Counted from the first letter of the stretch, positions 8,854 through 17,877 are shown. The stretch: 64,000 nucleotides of DNA from Candidatus Nanoarchaeia archaeon (GCA_028279755.1 JANQNB010000008.1:36899-100898); one strand, 5' to 3'. The notes: a model not told the origin generated them from the sequence alone. Numbers and translations: made by a program.

Positions 8854-9768
8854 ATGCCATACACGATAACAGTGCTCGGTACATCAAGCATGGTGCCGAC
8901 GAAAGAACGGAATGTCCAAGCGATCCTGCTCGAACGAGAAGGCGAACTCATATTGTTCGATTGCGGCGAAGGCACGCAGCGGCAGATGAACATCGCTGGC
9001 TATTCGCGCGCGAAAGTCCGCAAGGTCTTCCTGACGCACTGGCACGGCGACCACGTCAGCGGGTTGATCGGGCTGATCCAGACCATCTTCAATTCAGAGT
9101 ATCAGCACACGCTGCATATCTACGGGCCGAAAGGGACCAAGACGCGCCTGGAGCACCTGCGCAAGACTGTCGATTTCGAGCATAAAGTGTCGTTGGAAGT
9201 GCACGAGCTGCACCCAGCGCCAGAAGAACTGCTCGTCGCGTTCGAGAACGACGACTACAAGGTCGAGTGCACCCCGATGAAGCACACCACGCCGACGATC
9301 GCGTACTCGTTCGTTGAAAAAGACCGTGTCCGGATTGACATGGAGAAAGCCAACAAGAAATACGGCCTGAAGACCGGGCCCTTGGCCGGCAAGCTGAAGC
9401 GTGGCGAGACTGTCACGTTCAAAGGCAAAGAGATCACGCCAGAGGACGTCTGCTTCACCGTCAAAGGCAAGAAGTTCGTCGTCATTCCAGACACCACGCT
9501 CAACAATTCTGTGCCGATCATTGCGGAACAAGCGGATCTGATGATCTGCGAAGCAACCTATGGGAACGAGCACGAGGAGAAAGCGCGCGAGTACAAGCAC
9601 CTGACAGCAGCGCAAGCCTCGCTCCTGGCGCAGCAAGCAGGTGTGAAAGAATTGATTCTCACGCATTTCTCCCAGCGGTACAAGCAAGTCGACACGCTGC
9701 TTGATGAAGCTGCAGTGCACCATCCTAAGGTGCGCGCAGCCTTTGACTTCATGAAGGTGCAACTATGA
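8854..9768 (+). CDS. rnz: Ribonuclease Z (tRNA 3' endonuclease)
   Basis: 304 aa, the usual length of the short RNase Z (TrnZ/ElaC) form. It cleaves tRNA precursors after the discriminator base using two zinc ions. The metallo-beta-lactamase signature THWHGDH is intact, as are the N-terminal LGTSSMVPTKERN loop, the later CEATY motif and LTHFSQRY near the C-terminus. The ATG at 8854 has the TATA element GCTTTAAAAG about 27 bases upstream, consistent with a leaderless mRNA; a TTG two codons earlier is less likely. Its stop overlaps the next start (ATGA). Confidence 0.95.
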   Translation: MPYTITVLGTSSMVPTKERNVQAILLEREGELILFDCGEGTQRQMNIAGYSRAKVRKVFLTHWHGDHVSGLIGLIQTIFNSEYQHTLHIYGPKGTKTRLEHLRKTVDFEHKVSLEVHELHPAPEELLVAFENDDYKVECTPMKHTTPTIAYSFVEKDRVRIDMEKANKKYGLKTGPLAGKLKRGETVTFKGKEITPEDVCFTVKGKKFVVIPDTTLNNSVPIIAEQADLMICEATYGNEHEEKAREYKHLTAAQASLLAQQAGVKELILTHFSQRYKQVDTLLDEAAVHHPKVRAAFDFMKVQL

Positions 9769-10325
9769 AAGCCGCAATAATGATTGCAATACTCTTGGTA
9801 CTTGCTGCTTGCGAGTATTCGCCTGGGTTGACGCCGGAATGCAAACAAGGCATTGACAACTTCGACATCGAAATTGAGGAAGGTGACATCATAGCGAAGA
9901 TCATAGATATCACTGAAACATGCCAAGGCGGCAACATGGGCGGCGGCTGTCATCTGACGCTCACCCTGCAAGGCAAACAGCGCAACGCGCAAGTAAGCGT
10001 CCTTGCAATCGCTTCTTCAGGAGGGGGAGTCAAGGCCGGGGGCACCTATTGCGAGAACCAGGATGCATGCGCTGCACATGTCGAACGCAAGCTGACAGAA
10101 TACCAAGCGTGCGAATGCACCACTGACGACCTTGACTACGCATGCGTCTGCGACGACTACACCTACACAGAGACCTTTTCAGTCGAGGACGACGAAACAT
10201 ACCGATCAGTGAAAGAGAAACAACTCAATCTTGAACTTGACGAATCATCCATAGGGAAATATGTCAAGGCGCGCGTCACTGCATCGGATTTCACGCCGGT
10301 TGAATTAGTGGAGTGCGAGCAATGA
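9765..10325 (+). CDS. Cysteine-rich lipoprotein, unknown function
   Basis: 186 aa. The N-terminal signal ends in LVLAAC, a lipobox, so it is probably a membrane-attached lipoprotein. The mature part has around eleven further cysteines, many in the stretch YQACECTTDDLDYACVCD, suggesting disulfides on the cell surface. No enzymatic motif is seen. It is coupled at both ends: its ATG overlaps the rnz stop and its stop overlaps the next ATG. Confidence 0.7.
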   Translation: MKAAIMIAILLVLAACEYSPGLTPECKQGIDNFDIEIEEGDIIAKIIDITETCQGGNMGGGCHLTLTLQGKQRNAQVSVLAIASSGGGVKAGGTYCENQDACAAHVERKLTEYQACECTTDDLDYACVCDDYTYTETFSVEDDETYRSVKEKQLNLELDESSIGKYVKARVTASDFTPVELVECEQ

Positions 10326-10576
10326 TCTGGCAGGACCTGGTGATCAGCGCGGCTGGCATCATCTTCGGCATCGCGCTCATCCCGCAGGTCTGGGAAGGAT
10401 TCCGCGACAAGAAAGGACCGATCAGTCCGTGGACAAGCGCGCCGACCTTCCTCGCATTGTACGCGATGACCATCGCGTACATTACCCTAGAACTCTATCT
10501 CAGCACAGCTGTGCTGTTCTGCACCGGCACGTTATGGTTGCTTTTGTTTGTGCAGCGCTTGCTGTACACATCATGA
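10322..10576 (+). CDS. Small PQ-loop (SemiSWEET-like) membrane protein
   Basis: 84 aa with three predicted membrane spans and the PQ motif in ALIPQVWEGFRDKKGP near residue 20, followed by a polar loop and a second helix, like half-transporters of the SemiSWEET/PQ-loop group that dimerise to move small solutes. The start is the ATG overlapping the previous stop (ATGA). Substrate is unknown. It overlaps the convergent DUF2283 gene by six bases. Confidence 0.65.
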   Translation: MIWQDLVISAAGIIFGIALIPQVWEGFRDKKGPISPWTSAPTFLALYAMTIAYITLELYLSTAVLFCTGTLWLLLFVQRLLYTS

Positions 10577-10786
10577 GCTGGCAAGAGAGAGATTCTTTAG
10601 CGTGACTTCTTCGAACGCTTCCTTTGGCAATCGTTCGCTGACAGAAAGGAATTCAATACCAATTACCTTATCATCTTCGTCAAGATCAAGGATGGTGTAA
10701 TCGTCAAGCTTCTTGTTCTTGGCAAAGGGTCCCTTTCCCAGAGTGATGTACAGCGCATCTGCGTCCTTATCATAGCTGATTTCCAT
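10571..10786 (-). CDS. DUF2283 protein (possible antitoxin)
   Basis: 71 aa. The sequence MEISYDKDADALYITL and the later DLDEDDKVIGIEFLSVS are the hallmarks of DUF2283. Proteins of this family are often encoded immediately after DUF4258 genes, and the pair has been suggested to be a toxin-antitoxin module; that role is inference here. It follows the DUF4258 gene after two bases and is on the same strand, so the two are co-transcribed. Confidence 0.85.
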   Translation of the reverse strand: MEISYDKDADALYITLGKGPFAKNKKLDDYTILDLDEDDKVIGIEFLSVSERLPKEAFEEVTLKNLSLASS

Positions 10787-10788
10787 TG

Positions 10789-10995
10789 TTACACCCAGTA
10801 TACTGTACTGATCCTTATATGCCTTGTTGTTCGTTCACAGCAGACTTCAAATGTCCCTTGCCATGTTGAGAGTCGTGAATAATACTTTCCGTGCTTTTTC
10901 CGTGTTGGGCGAAGCAGCGCTTCCTCAACTTCCCGCTTTTCAATACTTCGCAGTGCCATACGATCGAGTGCATGCCGTGTGTAATGAATATGCAT
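10789..10995 (-). CDS. DUF4258 protein (possible toxin)
   Basis: 68 aa. YTRHALDRMALRSIEKREVEEAL is the DUF4258 N-terminal signature (positions about 5-28), followed by a beta-hairpin region (KYYSRLSTWQGTFEVCCERT). The fold is related to small RelE/BrnT-like toxins. It is first in a two-gene unit with the DUF2283 gene. The C-terminus HIRISTVYWV supplies the final strand. Confidence 0.82.
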   Translation of the reverse strand: MHIHYTRHALDRMALRSIEKREVEEALLRPTRKKHGKYYSRLSTWQGTFEVCCERTTRHIRISTVYWV

Positions 10996-11057
10996 TCAGC
11001 ATACGGGGAATGGATCTAAGAAAAGCCTTGCCGCGCTCTGCACGGAAACGGTCCGGT

Positions 11058-11267
11058 CTACTTCGCAGCAAGCTTCACGTCCTCAGCCTTGACAGTTCTT
11101 CGTCCGGCGTGTCGCGAGAGCTCCACCGCTTTCGCGCAGACAGCATCGGCATGCGCTTCGAGCACTTCGCGCAATTCCTCTTTCGCATCCTCAGCAACAC
11201 GCGGAGCGCCTGATCGCTTCAGGAGCTTCTCCATGCCTAACAACGACAATATTTCGTTCTTTGCCAT
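11058..11267 (-). CDS. Archaeal histone
   Basis: 69 aa, single histone fold of the HMf type with no tail: GAPRVAEDAKEELREVLE (loop 1 and helix 2), then SRHAGRRTVKAEDVKLA (loop 2 and helix 3 with the RxTxxxxD arrangement). It wraps DNA as dimers or longer stacks. The start is placed at the MAKNE methionine at 11267; the open frame goes on for ten more codons of low-complexity sequence upstream. The single Cys in helix 2 is unremarkable. Confidence 0.93.
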   Translation of the reverse strand: MAKNEILSLLGMEKLLKRSGAPRVAEDAKEELREVLEAHADAVCAKAVELSRHAGRRTVKAEDVKLAAK

Positions 11268-11338
11268 GAAAAAAGGGAAAAACAGCGTGTTTTTCAACTT
11301 TTCGTCAAGTATTAAAACAATGGAACTGTCACAACTGC

Positions 11339-11725
11339 ATGTCCCACAAGAGTCGCGGCATCAATGCGGAACGAGACCTGATTCACAAGTTCTGGGAAAC
11401 TGGCTGGGGAGCGATGCGCGCCGCTGGTTCTGGAAGTTCGCAGTTCCCAAGCCCGGATGTCATCGCCAGCAATAATGTCCGCACCCTTGCCATCGAATGC
11501 AAATTGACAACAGCGACGCGGCAGTATTTCTCTAAGAAGGAAGTCAAGGAGCTCGTGTACTTTGCAGAGAAGTTCGGAGCAGAGCCGTGGCTCGCAGTCA
11601 AGTTCTTCCGTGAGGAATGGTATTTCTTCAGCATCGACGATGCGAAAGAGACAAGCGCCAACCATGTCATCACCTTAGAACAGGCGAAGAGTCGTGGGAT
11701 GACACTCACAGACTTGGTGGCATAA
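11339..11725 (+). CDS. hjc: Holliday junction resolvase Hjc
   Basis: 128 aa. The catalytic set is visible: Glu in SRGINAERDL, Asp in PSPDVIA and the E-x-K of AIECK, as in archaeal Hjc, which cuts four-way junctions symmetrically during recombination. The length is typical. The ATG lies 25 bases after a GTATTAAAAC TATA element, so the mRNA should be leaderless. The 3' end overlaps the convergent 537-aa gene by 20 bases. Confidence 0.95.
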   Translation: MSHKSRGINAERDLIHKFWETGWGAMRAAGSGSSQFPSPDVIASNNVRTLAIECKLTTATRQYFSKKEVKELVYFAEKFGAEPWLAVKFFREEWYFFSIDDAKETSANHVITLEQAKSRGMTLTDLVA

Positions 11726-13319
11726 AGGTGCCGCGTTCTGCAGCATAGTGCCCTCGCACGACATTCGCAAGTTCAGGAACCCCAGCATACTCCAGCAATC
11801 GTCGGGCATCGCCATACGTATAGAATTCCTGTCCAGCAGCACGTGCCTGGGAAAGAAACTCGTCCCTGTTTGCGGCTGTCGTCTCTTCCAGACGTTGTGC
11901 CCGCGCATACGCCGGAAGCAGGAAGTCGCGTCGTGCAACGTCAATGCGAAAACTGCCAGGTCGCTTAAGCAATCTGCCAGCGATTTTTTGCGCTTTGCGG
12001 TAATCCGCTTTCCGATCCCGTTCCATTTCCCGCCGCTCACGCCGTGAGAGACGTTCGCCGTCAACAACTTCATCAAGCGGCTTGCCTGCCACCCTGATGA
12101 GCAGGACGCGGTAATCATGCACACTGCTCGGTTGCACGCGGGCGTATTCGCCATGAGCGCGCAATGCACGGGCAAGCGTTCCTTCAGGGAGGTGCAGGGA
12201 GGCGTCAGCCTCGCCTGTGTCGACCGCTCGTGTGAACTCATTGACAAGCAGATCGACGAATTTCCTGTCGAGCTTGCCGCTGCGCTTCACAATATTTTTC
12301 GCGTAGCTGGCTTGGGCACGCAGTGTTGCTTGATCGAGCAGGTGCCGTCCAGTGAAACGGTGGACAACACCATCCTGGAACAATGTTTTGTACGCTTCGA
12401 AATTGAAGTCATTCTGTTCCTGTCGCTTCGCTAGATATCGCTGCAGTGCGCCATTCAGACAGTTATCCAGGACATCAAAGACCTCATACGCTATCTGCGC
12501 GTTGATCTCTTCTGTTCCTGGCGGCGCTGTCGGCGTCGTGATCGGCGTGGTTCCGAGGTGGAAATCGTGGCTGTGCGGTGCTTGTTCCCGTTTTCCCTTT
12601 CCTTTTCTCCTCGGTACTCGTTTTGCGATGACGTCTTCGCTTATCTGTTCGTAATGTCTGTTGAAGATTCTCGCAGCGAGCCGGTCGACAAGGGTGTGGA
12701 ACTTGCTGAGGCCTCCGAATTCCATTTTTTCCCCCACGCCCCCGTCGCCGTTTCTTCCTCTTCGTTGCAGGGCGTTGAGGACTCGATATTCCAGTCTGCG
12801 AAGCGCTTGCACCCCATAGTAGAAACTGCCGCCCACTTCACGGTCCTTATAGGCTTTTTCGAAGAACGGGATGCCTTTCCCAAGCCTTCGCAGGCCTTCG
12901 ACATCCTTTGGTCCGAGAATAGTAGAATTTTTTACGACCCAGCATTTTGTTGTCCTGAAACTGAGACCGGTGAGTCGCGCAGCTTCTCTTGCAGCTTCGG
13001 TTATTGCGCCGCTGATAAGTTTTCCTTCCCGAACAGCGTCTTCAAGGGTTCCTTCCCGCGCATGCTCTCTTGTCAGGAGCCCTTTGAGCAATTCAGACTT
13101 GAAGCGCGGCATCACTCGTTTTCCATCGTCGAGAACATACGCGCATCTCTCGAGGATACTGAACTCTGGATCGCTACGGAATTCCTCCAAGGCCTGCTCT
13201 GGTGTGACGACGAGCGATTCTGCTTCAAGAAGGATGAGTTGATCACGCATCTCTTCCGAAGGCAGTGCGATGACATACCCGTTGGTGACACTTGCCCATT
13301 GATGGCCTTCAGGAGTCAT
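11706..13319 (-). CDS. Large protein of unknown function
   Basis: 537 aa, family not recognised. It is rich in Arg and Glu and mostly helical, without signal peptide or membrane span. Notable parts are a basic low-complexity stretch (AKRVPRRKGKGKREQ) near residue 235, followed by a Thr/Pro loop, and a highly charged helix (RLSRRERREMERDRK) near 430. This suggests a nucleic-acid or ribosome-associated protein, as inference only. TATA ATTTATATG lies about 27 bases before the ATG. It is a monocistronic gene between hjc and the surface-protein cluster. Confidence 0.7.
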   Translation of the reverse strand: MTPEGHQWASVTNGYVIALPSEEMRDQLILLEAESLVVTPEQALEEFRSDPEFSILERCAYVLDDGKRVMPRFKSELLKGLLTREHAREGTLEDAVREGKLISGAITEAAREAARLTGLSFRTTKCWVVKNSTILGPKDVEGLRRLGKGIPFFEKAYKDREVGGSFYYGVQALRRLEYRVLNALQRRGRNGDGGVGEKMEFGGLSKFHTLVDRLAARIFNRHYEQISEDVIAKRVPRRKGKGKREQAPHSHDFHLGTTPITTPTAPPGTEEINAQIAYEVFDVLDNCLNGALQRYLAKRQEQNDFNFEAYKTLFQDGVVHRFTGRHLLDQATLRAQASYAKNIVKRSGKLDRKFVDLLVNEFTRAVDTGEADASLHLPEGTLARALRAHGEYARVQPSSVHDYRVLLIRVAGKPLDEVVDGERLSRRERREMERDRKADYRKAQKIAGRLLKRPGSFRIDVARRDFLLPAYARAQRLEETTAANRDEFLSQARAAGQEFYTYGDARRLLEYAGVPELANVVRGHYAAERGTFMPPSL

Positions 13320-13428
13320 ATATTGTCAGCGTACGTGGACAACATATAAATCTTTCTAATTTCTTCACTGAGTAGTAGTTGTATTAATTGTCACAAGGTT
13401 TTTATACGGCGAAGACGCAGGAGCTTGT

Positions 13429-15873
13429 ATGAGGTGGGTGCTGCTTTTCCTCGTGCTTTTGCCGTCAGTGCTGGCAGTGCAAGCGCTCCTCACCCTGCCG
13501 GACGATGTGGAAGTGGATGCGCCTTTTACGATCATCGTCGACCGGCCGGCAGCCTACGAAGTCCGGGTTCTGCTTGACGACGTGACAAACGGCATCACTC
13601 ACACGTTGGGCCCGGAACAACCAGGCGGGCAGCCGGTGCAGTTCGAGACCTCATGGGGCATGCCGACAGAATGCGACGGCCTGGTTGTGCGCGAAGAATA
13701 CAAGCTGACACAATTCGGCGGCTGGATGGACGGTGATGAACAGACCATGACTGTGGTGCAGAACCAGGACATTGATGGCACGCTCAGCTACAACGTGCCG
13801 GCTGGTTCGCAGATCGGAACAGCGCTCGCCTTCCCGGTGCAGGGCTATGACGAGAACCGGGTAGGCAGCATCCTGCTCGAGAAGCTCAATGGGCAGCCGA
13901 TCTATGAGAAGCAGTGCAACCGGTGCAAGCTCGGCTGTCAGCACACATTCATGATAGCGGAAAGCACTGCTGGCGATCACGACTACCAGCTCACGATCAC
14001 CGATCGCTATGGCAATACGGTGACTGAGCAGTTTATCATAACGTGGCAGGGTGATTGCCAGGAAGACAGTGATTGTGACGACCAAGACCTGTGCACAACC
14101 GACACGTGCGACCTGACATCGCAAGAGTGCGAATACACGCCGATGAGCGAAGGCGATCACTGCGATGTGAACAGCAAATGCCGCTTTGGAGCGACCGGCG
14201 ACCTCGAATGCGTCCTGACCTGCTACGGCTTTGGCCTCACCATTTCCGGCCACAATCCTGACCCGATCCGTTGCCTGAACTTCTTTCCCACGAACGCCAA
14301 CGAGCATCAGGAATATTATTGCACACATCCCAACACCTGCTATAGCTGCACAAACCTGTATCATTGGGAAGGCGACGGGGCGAGCACTGAATGCGTCGAG
14401 AATGCAATGGTGTATTGCGGCTTCGACGGTGCGCCAATCTGTCCAGACGGTTCCTGCGAATCAGGCTTGCAGGAATGCATCGATGGCTTCTGCCGCGAAT
14501 GCTGCGCAGACGAAGACCAGCGTTGCCCGTTATCGACCTGTGTCGGCTTCCCGCTCGACGCGCCGAACTATGACCCTGACTGCGACCCGCCAGACGCGCC
14601 ACTCTCGCCGATCTGCGGCGATGGCGAATGCTCGCCTGGTGCTGAAGACATAATGGGTGCTGACGCCTGTCCGGAAGATTGCTGCGGCGACGGGCAATGC
14701 ACTGGCGACGAGGACGTTCCCGGAAGCAGTGTTGCCTGCCCAGCAGATTGCCACGTGCCCTGCCTAATCCGGGCCTCGACCGGCTGCTACAACAACAACG
14801 TCCATTACTTCGACAGCTGCGGCAACCGCGGGGCGCTTGTCGAAGAATGCGGCGGTGGCACGCATTGCGAAGAGGGCGACGACAGCGCAAGCTGCGTGCT
14901 TGACGAGTGCGACGAAGAACCAGTGTACGAATGCCACGGCCGTCGCGGCGTGAGCGTCGAATGCGGCGTGACCACCACGCACGTCATGTGCAACCAGCAA
15001 GAACGCTGCGTGGCTGACGACGACAACGTTGGCTGTGTCCCGATCGACCCGTGCGGCTCGCTCGACAAGTGCGGCGCGTACTGCGTGGACTTCGACACTG
15101 ACCGGCGGCATTGCGGGGTGTGCTTCAACCCGTGCCGCCACGACGAGGAATGCAACCAGGGCCTGTGCGAGCCAGTGAACGACTGCATTGTGGAATGCTA
15201 TCGCCAGCTCGATTGCGGTGAAGGTTTCATGTGCGTGCATCCAGGCAGTTGCGCGAGCCACTGCCAGCCACGGTTGCATCGCAACGGGGCTGAAGACCTC
15301 TTCACCCAGGTCGAGAACGAAGTGGATCTTTCCTTCGACGAGTTTGAGGAAGTGCTGGCTGAAGTCGATGAGGTTCTTGCCATGGGCTTGGGCAGCGAAT
15401 ACGACGGCGAGCGGACGACGATGAGCCTGTCATTGCAGCCGCAGGCGAATCTCGGGGATGTGTCGATCCCGTTGGAGATCCCGAAATGCATGGCAGAATA
15501 CGTGAACGAGATGGAACTCACCGGGAACTACCGCGTCGTGAAAGACGATCCCTTGATCGTCTGGCAGTTCGACGAGCTGAACCACGAGACTGAGATCACG
15601 TTCAACGTGCCAGGCGACATCGACGAGGAATGCAAGGCGCAATTGAAGGCCTTGGCGTTCGCCGAACGGATACAGAAGCCCCTAAACCCCTGGATCGCGC
15701 TCTTGTTGATACCATTGGTTGCTGTCACGCTCATTTTCTTCCAACGCTTCAAGCCGCAACCAGACAAGAAGATGCCGATGTCGAAAGAGGAATTCCTCGC
15801 GACAGCTCGCCAGCAAGGCGTGCAAGAGTCAGAACTAGAGAAACATTGGGAAGCGTACAAGAAACAGGTTTAA
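13429..15873 (+). CDS. Large secreted cysteine-rich surface protein, C-terminally membrane-anchored
   Basis: 814 aa. Residues 1-18 are a signal peptide. About 20-205 form an Ig-like N-terminal domain; about 208-625 consist of cysteine-rich modules, including DSDCDDQDLCTTDTCD and CVDFDTDRRHCGVC. A non-Cys domain follows at about 640-750, then a membrane span (PWIALLLIPLVAVTLIFFQ) and a charged cytoplasmic tail with the segment SKEEFLATARQQG. The last 160 residues closely match the C-terminus of the protein at 20365-24558, so the two are paralogues with a shared anchor. Disulfide formation outside the cell is expected. TATA GGTTTTTATAC lies about 26 bases before the ATG. Function is probably in adhesion or cell-cell contact (inference). 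Confidence 0.82.
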   Translation: MRWVLLFLVLLPSVLAVQALLTLPDDVEVDAPFTIIVDRPAAYEVRVLLDDVTNGITHTLGPEQPGGQPVQFETSWGMPTECDGLVVREEYKLTQFGGWMDGDEQTMTVVQNQDIDGTLSYNVPAGSQIGTALAFPVQGYDENRVGSILLEKLNGQPIYEKQCNRCKLGCQHTFMIAESTAGDHDYQLTITDRYGNTVTEQFIITWQGDCQEDSDCDDQDLCTTDTCDLTSQECEYTPMSEGDHCDVNSKCRFGATGDLECVLTCYGFGLTISGHNPDPIRCLNFFPTNANEHQEYYCTHPNTCYSCTNLYHWEGDGASTECVENAMVYCGFDGAPICPDGSCESGLQECIDGFCRECCADEDQRCPLSTCVGFPLDAPNYDPDCDPPDAPLSPICGDGECSPGAEDIMGADACPEDCCGDGQCTGDEDVPGSSVACPADCHVPCLIRASTGCYNNNVHYFDSCGNRGALVEECGGGTHCEEGDDSASCVLDECDEEPVYECHGRRGVSVECGVTTTHVMCNQQERCVADDDNVGCVPIDPCGSLDKCGAYCVDFDTDRRHCGVCFNPCRHDEECNQGLCEPVNDCIVECYRQLDCGEGFMCVHPGSCASHCQPRLHRNGAEDLFTQVENEVDLSFDEFEEVLAEVDEVLAMGLGSEYDGERTTMSLSLQPQANLGDVSIPLEIPKCMAEYVNEMELTGNYRVVKDDPLIVWQFDELNHETEITFNVPGDIDEECKAQLKALAFAERIQKPLNPWIALLLIPLVAVTLIFFQRFKPQPDKKMPMSKEEFLATARQQGVQESELEKHWEAYKKQV

Positions 15874-16073
15874 CGCTTCTTCTTCGCGACCATGCGCTCG
15901 ATCTTGCGCTCCTCGACGATCATCTTCTCGGCAAGCATCTCGATGTGCTTGTCGATCCTCGCGACGCGTCGCTCCATCAGTACGAGAACGCGCAATGCAT
16001 AGACGATGGCTGCGAGCGTACCGATAATAATTGCCAGGGTGACGTAGAGTAGATTCGAAACTTCGACTGCCAT
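15870..16073 (-). CDS. Small membrane protein with coiled-coil tail
   Basis: 67 aa: one membrane span (LLYVTLAIIIGTLAAIVYAL) and a charged helical tail (ERRVARIDKHIEMLAEKM), ending in Lys/Arg. The ATG has GAGGTG about six bases upstream and a TATA element CTTTAAATAC near 16111-16120, so it has a short leader, unlike most neighbours. It overlaps the convergent 814-aa gene by four bases. Function unknown. Confidence 0.7.
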   Translation of the reverse strand: MAVEVSNLLYVTLAIIIGTLAAIVYALRVLVLMERRVARIDKHIEMLAEKMIVEERKIERMVAKKKR

Positions 16074-16128
16074 GGGTGCACCACCTCTTCTACGTGCTAG
16101 CTGCCACGGGAGTATTTAAAGATTGTGG

Positions 16129-16569
16129 CTATTCTTCCAGCACGGTCTTCTTATGCCGTACTGTACCGCCCACGACAATTGCCGCGGCAATGATCACCAG
16201 GTTCTTGATGATGTACTGGCCTTCGAGCGTGGGGACAAAACCGTTCCACGTGATCTCCGGCAACAGGATCAAGGGCAGGAAGGTGCCGGCCATCTGCAAG
16301 GCCATCAAGGCGAGCGCCGCCCTGATCAAGGGACGCCACGCGAGGCACAGCCCGATGAGGACTTCCCACGCACCGAGCACTGGCACGAACCAGCCAGGGT
16401 CGAACCAGAAGACTGTGTTGGCTACCAATTGCTCTGCCGGGCTGAGCCCTGGGAAGAGCTTCAAGGCGCCGAACCAGATGAAGATGATCGCGAGGCTGTA
16501 GCGCAACAGACGATGCCCGTGCAGCTCCATCCAGCGCGTGACTTGTATGTCCAGGCTTTCCCAATCCAT
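16129..16569 (-). CDS. DoxX-like membrane protein
   Basis: 146 aa with four membrane spans. The segments YSLAIIFIWFGALKLFPG and VPVLGAWEVLIGLCLAW match the first two helices of DoxX/DUF417-like proteins, which are associated with quinone or thiol redox at the membrane in other organisms. The ATG at 16569 is preferred; an in-frame GTG lies six codons upstream. It is divergent from the Lrp-like gene, with the AT-rich palindrome at 16612 between them. Confidence 0.75.
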   Translation of the reverse strand: MDWESLDIQVTRWMELHGHRLLRYSLAIIFIWFGALKLFPGLSPAEQLVANTVFWFDPGWFVPVLGAWEVLIGLCLAWRPLIRAALALMALQMAGTFLPLILLPEITWNGFVPTLEGQYIIKNLVIIAAAIVVGGTVRHKKTVLEE

Positions 16570-16611
16570 GATGTGCTTTTTTCCCACACGGTTTTATCAA
16601 ACTTTCGTTTA

Positions 16612-16633
16612 AATTACTATATGGAAAATAATT
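16612..16633. promoter_or_regulatory. AT-rich palindrome, copy 2
   Basis: Shorter version of the element at 53629-53654: AATTA, a four-base deletion, then CTATATGGAAAATAATT with one base change. It lies in the divergent promoter region between the DoxX-like gene and the Lrp-like gene, close to both TATA elements, so a bound protein could affect both. Confidence 0.48.
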
Positions 16634-16672
16634 AGCAGCAAGTATTTATTGCCAGAAAACATCCCTTCTCGC

Positions 16673-16900
16673 ATGTATGCCTACGTACTTGTGAACCTGG
16701 CAGACGCGAAGGAGCAGACCCTGCTGAAAGAGCTGCAGGACATGGAAGGGGTGGAAGAAGCGCACATCCTGTTCGGCGAATGGGACCTGATCGTGAAGAT
16801 CAAGACCGGCTCGCCGGAAGAGGCGGCAGATTTCGTCATGAACGAGCTCCGCGGTCACCCGGACGTGCGCCTGACCTCGACGCTGATCGTGGCGAAGTAG
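16673..16900 (+). CDS. Stand-alone Lrp/AsnC ligand-binding (RAM) domain protein
   Basis: 75 aa. MYAYVLVNLADAKEQTLL, then VEEAHILFGEWDLIVKI and the C-terminal STLIVAK give the alpha-beta sandwich of the Lrp effector domain. No helix-turn-helix is present, so it cannot bind DNA alone and may heterodimerise with a full-length Lrp or act as a small-molecule sensor. The ATG at 16673 has AGTATTTATTG about 27 bases upstream; the frame is open further upstream. Confidence 0.85.
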   Translation: MYAYVLVNLADAKEQTLLKELQDMEGVEEAHILFGEWDLIVKIKTGSPEEAADFVMNELRGHPDVRLTSTLIVAK

Positions 16901-16949
16901 TGACTCCTGAGTAGATAGGTTTTTATGCGACAACGCAGTTCCCTCCACG

Positions 16950-17567
16950 ATGGAACGACGTGTTCTGCCACCAGACCATGTGATGAACACCTTTCTCGGC
17001 GAGGAGTATCTACGCAGACTCAACACAGGGATGCGATATATCGATAATCAGCCCTTCTTCCAGGTGATCAGCGATCTTGAAGGGCGGGTAGTGTACACTG
17101 CTGTCGAACACGAGAAAGACACAGAATCGGATTTTAGGGGTTTCCCTCTCATTGAGACACAGCTGGGTGATGTGATCCCGTTGCGTGCTGGCTATCTCGG
17201 TTTCAATGGCATGACTTGGGAAGCAAACGGCGTTCACTGCGCATATCCTGCCCTGCAAGTGGCAGGACAGGTCGAGCGGGACTACTTGCTCTTGCTGTTG
17301 TACCAGCCTTTACGTGTTGATCCGTTCGGCATCCATCGTAAAGGCCTCTTCGACAAACCGCATGCCGTTGATGTGTTTGCTCATCGGCTTCGTCAGATAG
17401 GCTATAGTGCAACAACCTTGACGATCCATAGACAAGAATTAGGCACTCCTAAAGCACGGCAGGACTTTGCAGAGCGGGCGCAGCAAGGCTTGCTTGCTGC
17501 GATGCACCTTCAGCAGACAGTGGAATTTGTTTCTGCACTCGAATTCGAAGATCTCCAAGGTATGTAG
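16950..17567 (+). CDS. Hypothetical protein
   Basis: 205 aa, not recognised. It has no signal peptide or membrane span. The middle contains strand-rich segments (VIPLRAGYLGFNG, RDYLLLLLYQPLRVD) and the C-terminal third is helical with many Gln and Ala. TATA TAGGTTTTTATG is centred about 27 bases before the ATG. A soluble cytosolic protein is likely. Confidence 0.55.
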   Translation: MERRVLPPDHVMNTFLGEEYLRRLNTGMRYIDNQPFFQVISDLEGRVVYTAVEHEKDTESDFRGFPLIETQLGDVIPLRAGYLGFNGMTWEANGVHCAYPALQVAGQVERDYLLLLLYQPLRVDPFGIHRKGLFDKPHAVDVFAHRLRQIGYSATTLTIHRQELGTPKARQDFAERAQQGLLAAMHLQQTVEFVSALEFEDLQGM

Positions 17568-17604
17568 CAAAGGAATAAATACTCCTTGCGCACCTCTGAA
17601 GGCG

Positions 17605-17877
17605 ATGTCACCGCCGTATACGTCACTCGGACGCGCAGTCTATAGAACAACGGCGGTCTTGCTCGCAGCATCAGCACTAGGGATGGGTATTGTCGCGTAC
17701 TATCGGCACACACTGCCGGAAGCGCCATTAGCTCCTGCGCAACCCTCTGCCAGCCAATTGGAGCTGCGAGAAGTGATCGCACCGCCGATTCGCCTGGACC
17801 TGGACGGGAATATGATTGATCCTGTGCGGCGAGCACCGCCGACGCCAGAACCAACGCACACTCCGACACATCCGTAA
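17605..17877 (+). CDS. Small single-span membrane protein with proline-rich C-terminus
   Basis: 90 aa. One hydrophobic segment near residues 14-33 (TTAVLLAASALGMGIVAYY), then an extracytoplasmic or cytoplasmic region rich in Pro that ends in Thr-Pro-His repeats. The ATG at 17605 is supported by GGAATAAATACT about 27 bases upstream; longer open frame upstream overlaps the preceding gene. No family recognised. Confidence 0.55.
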   Translation: MSPPYTSLGRAVYRTTAVLLAASALGMGIVAYYRHTLPEAPLAPAQPSASQLELREVIAPPIRLDLDGNMIDPVRRAPPTPEPTHTPTHP

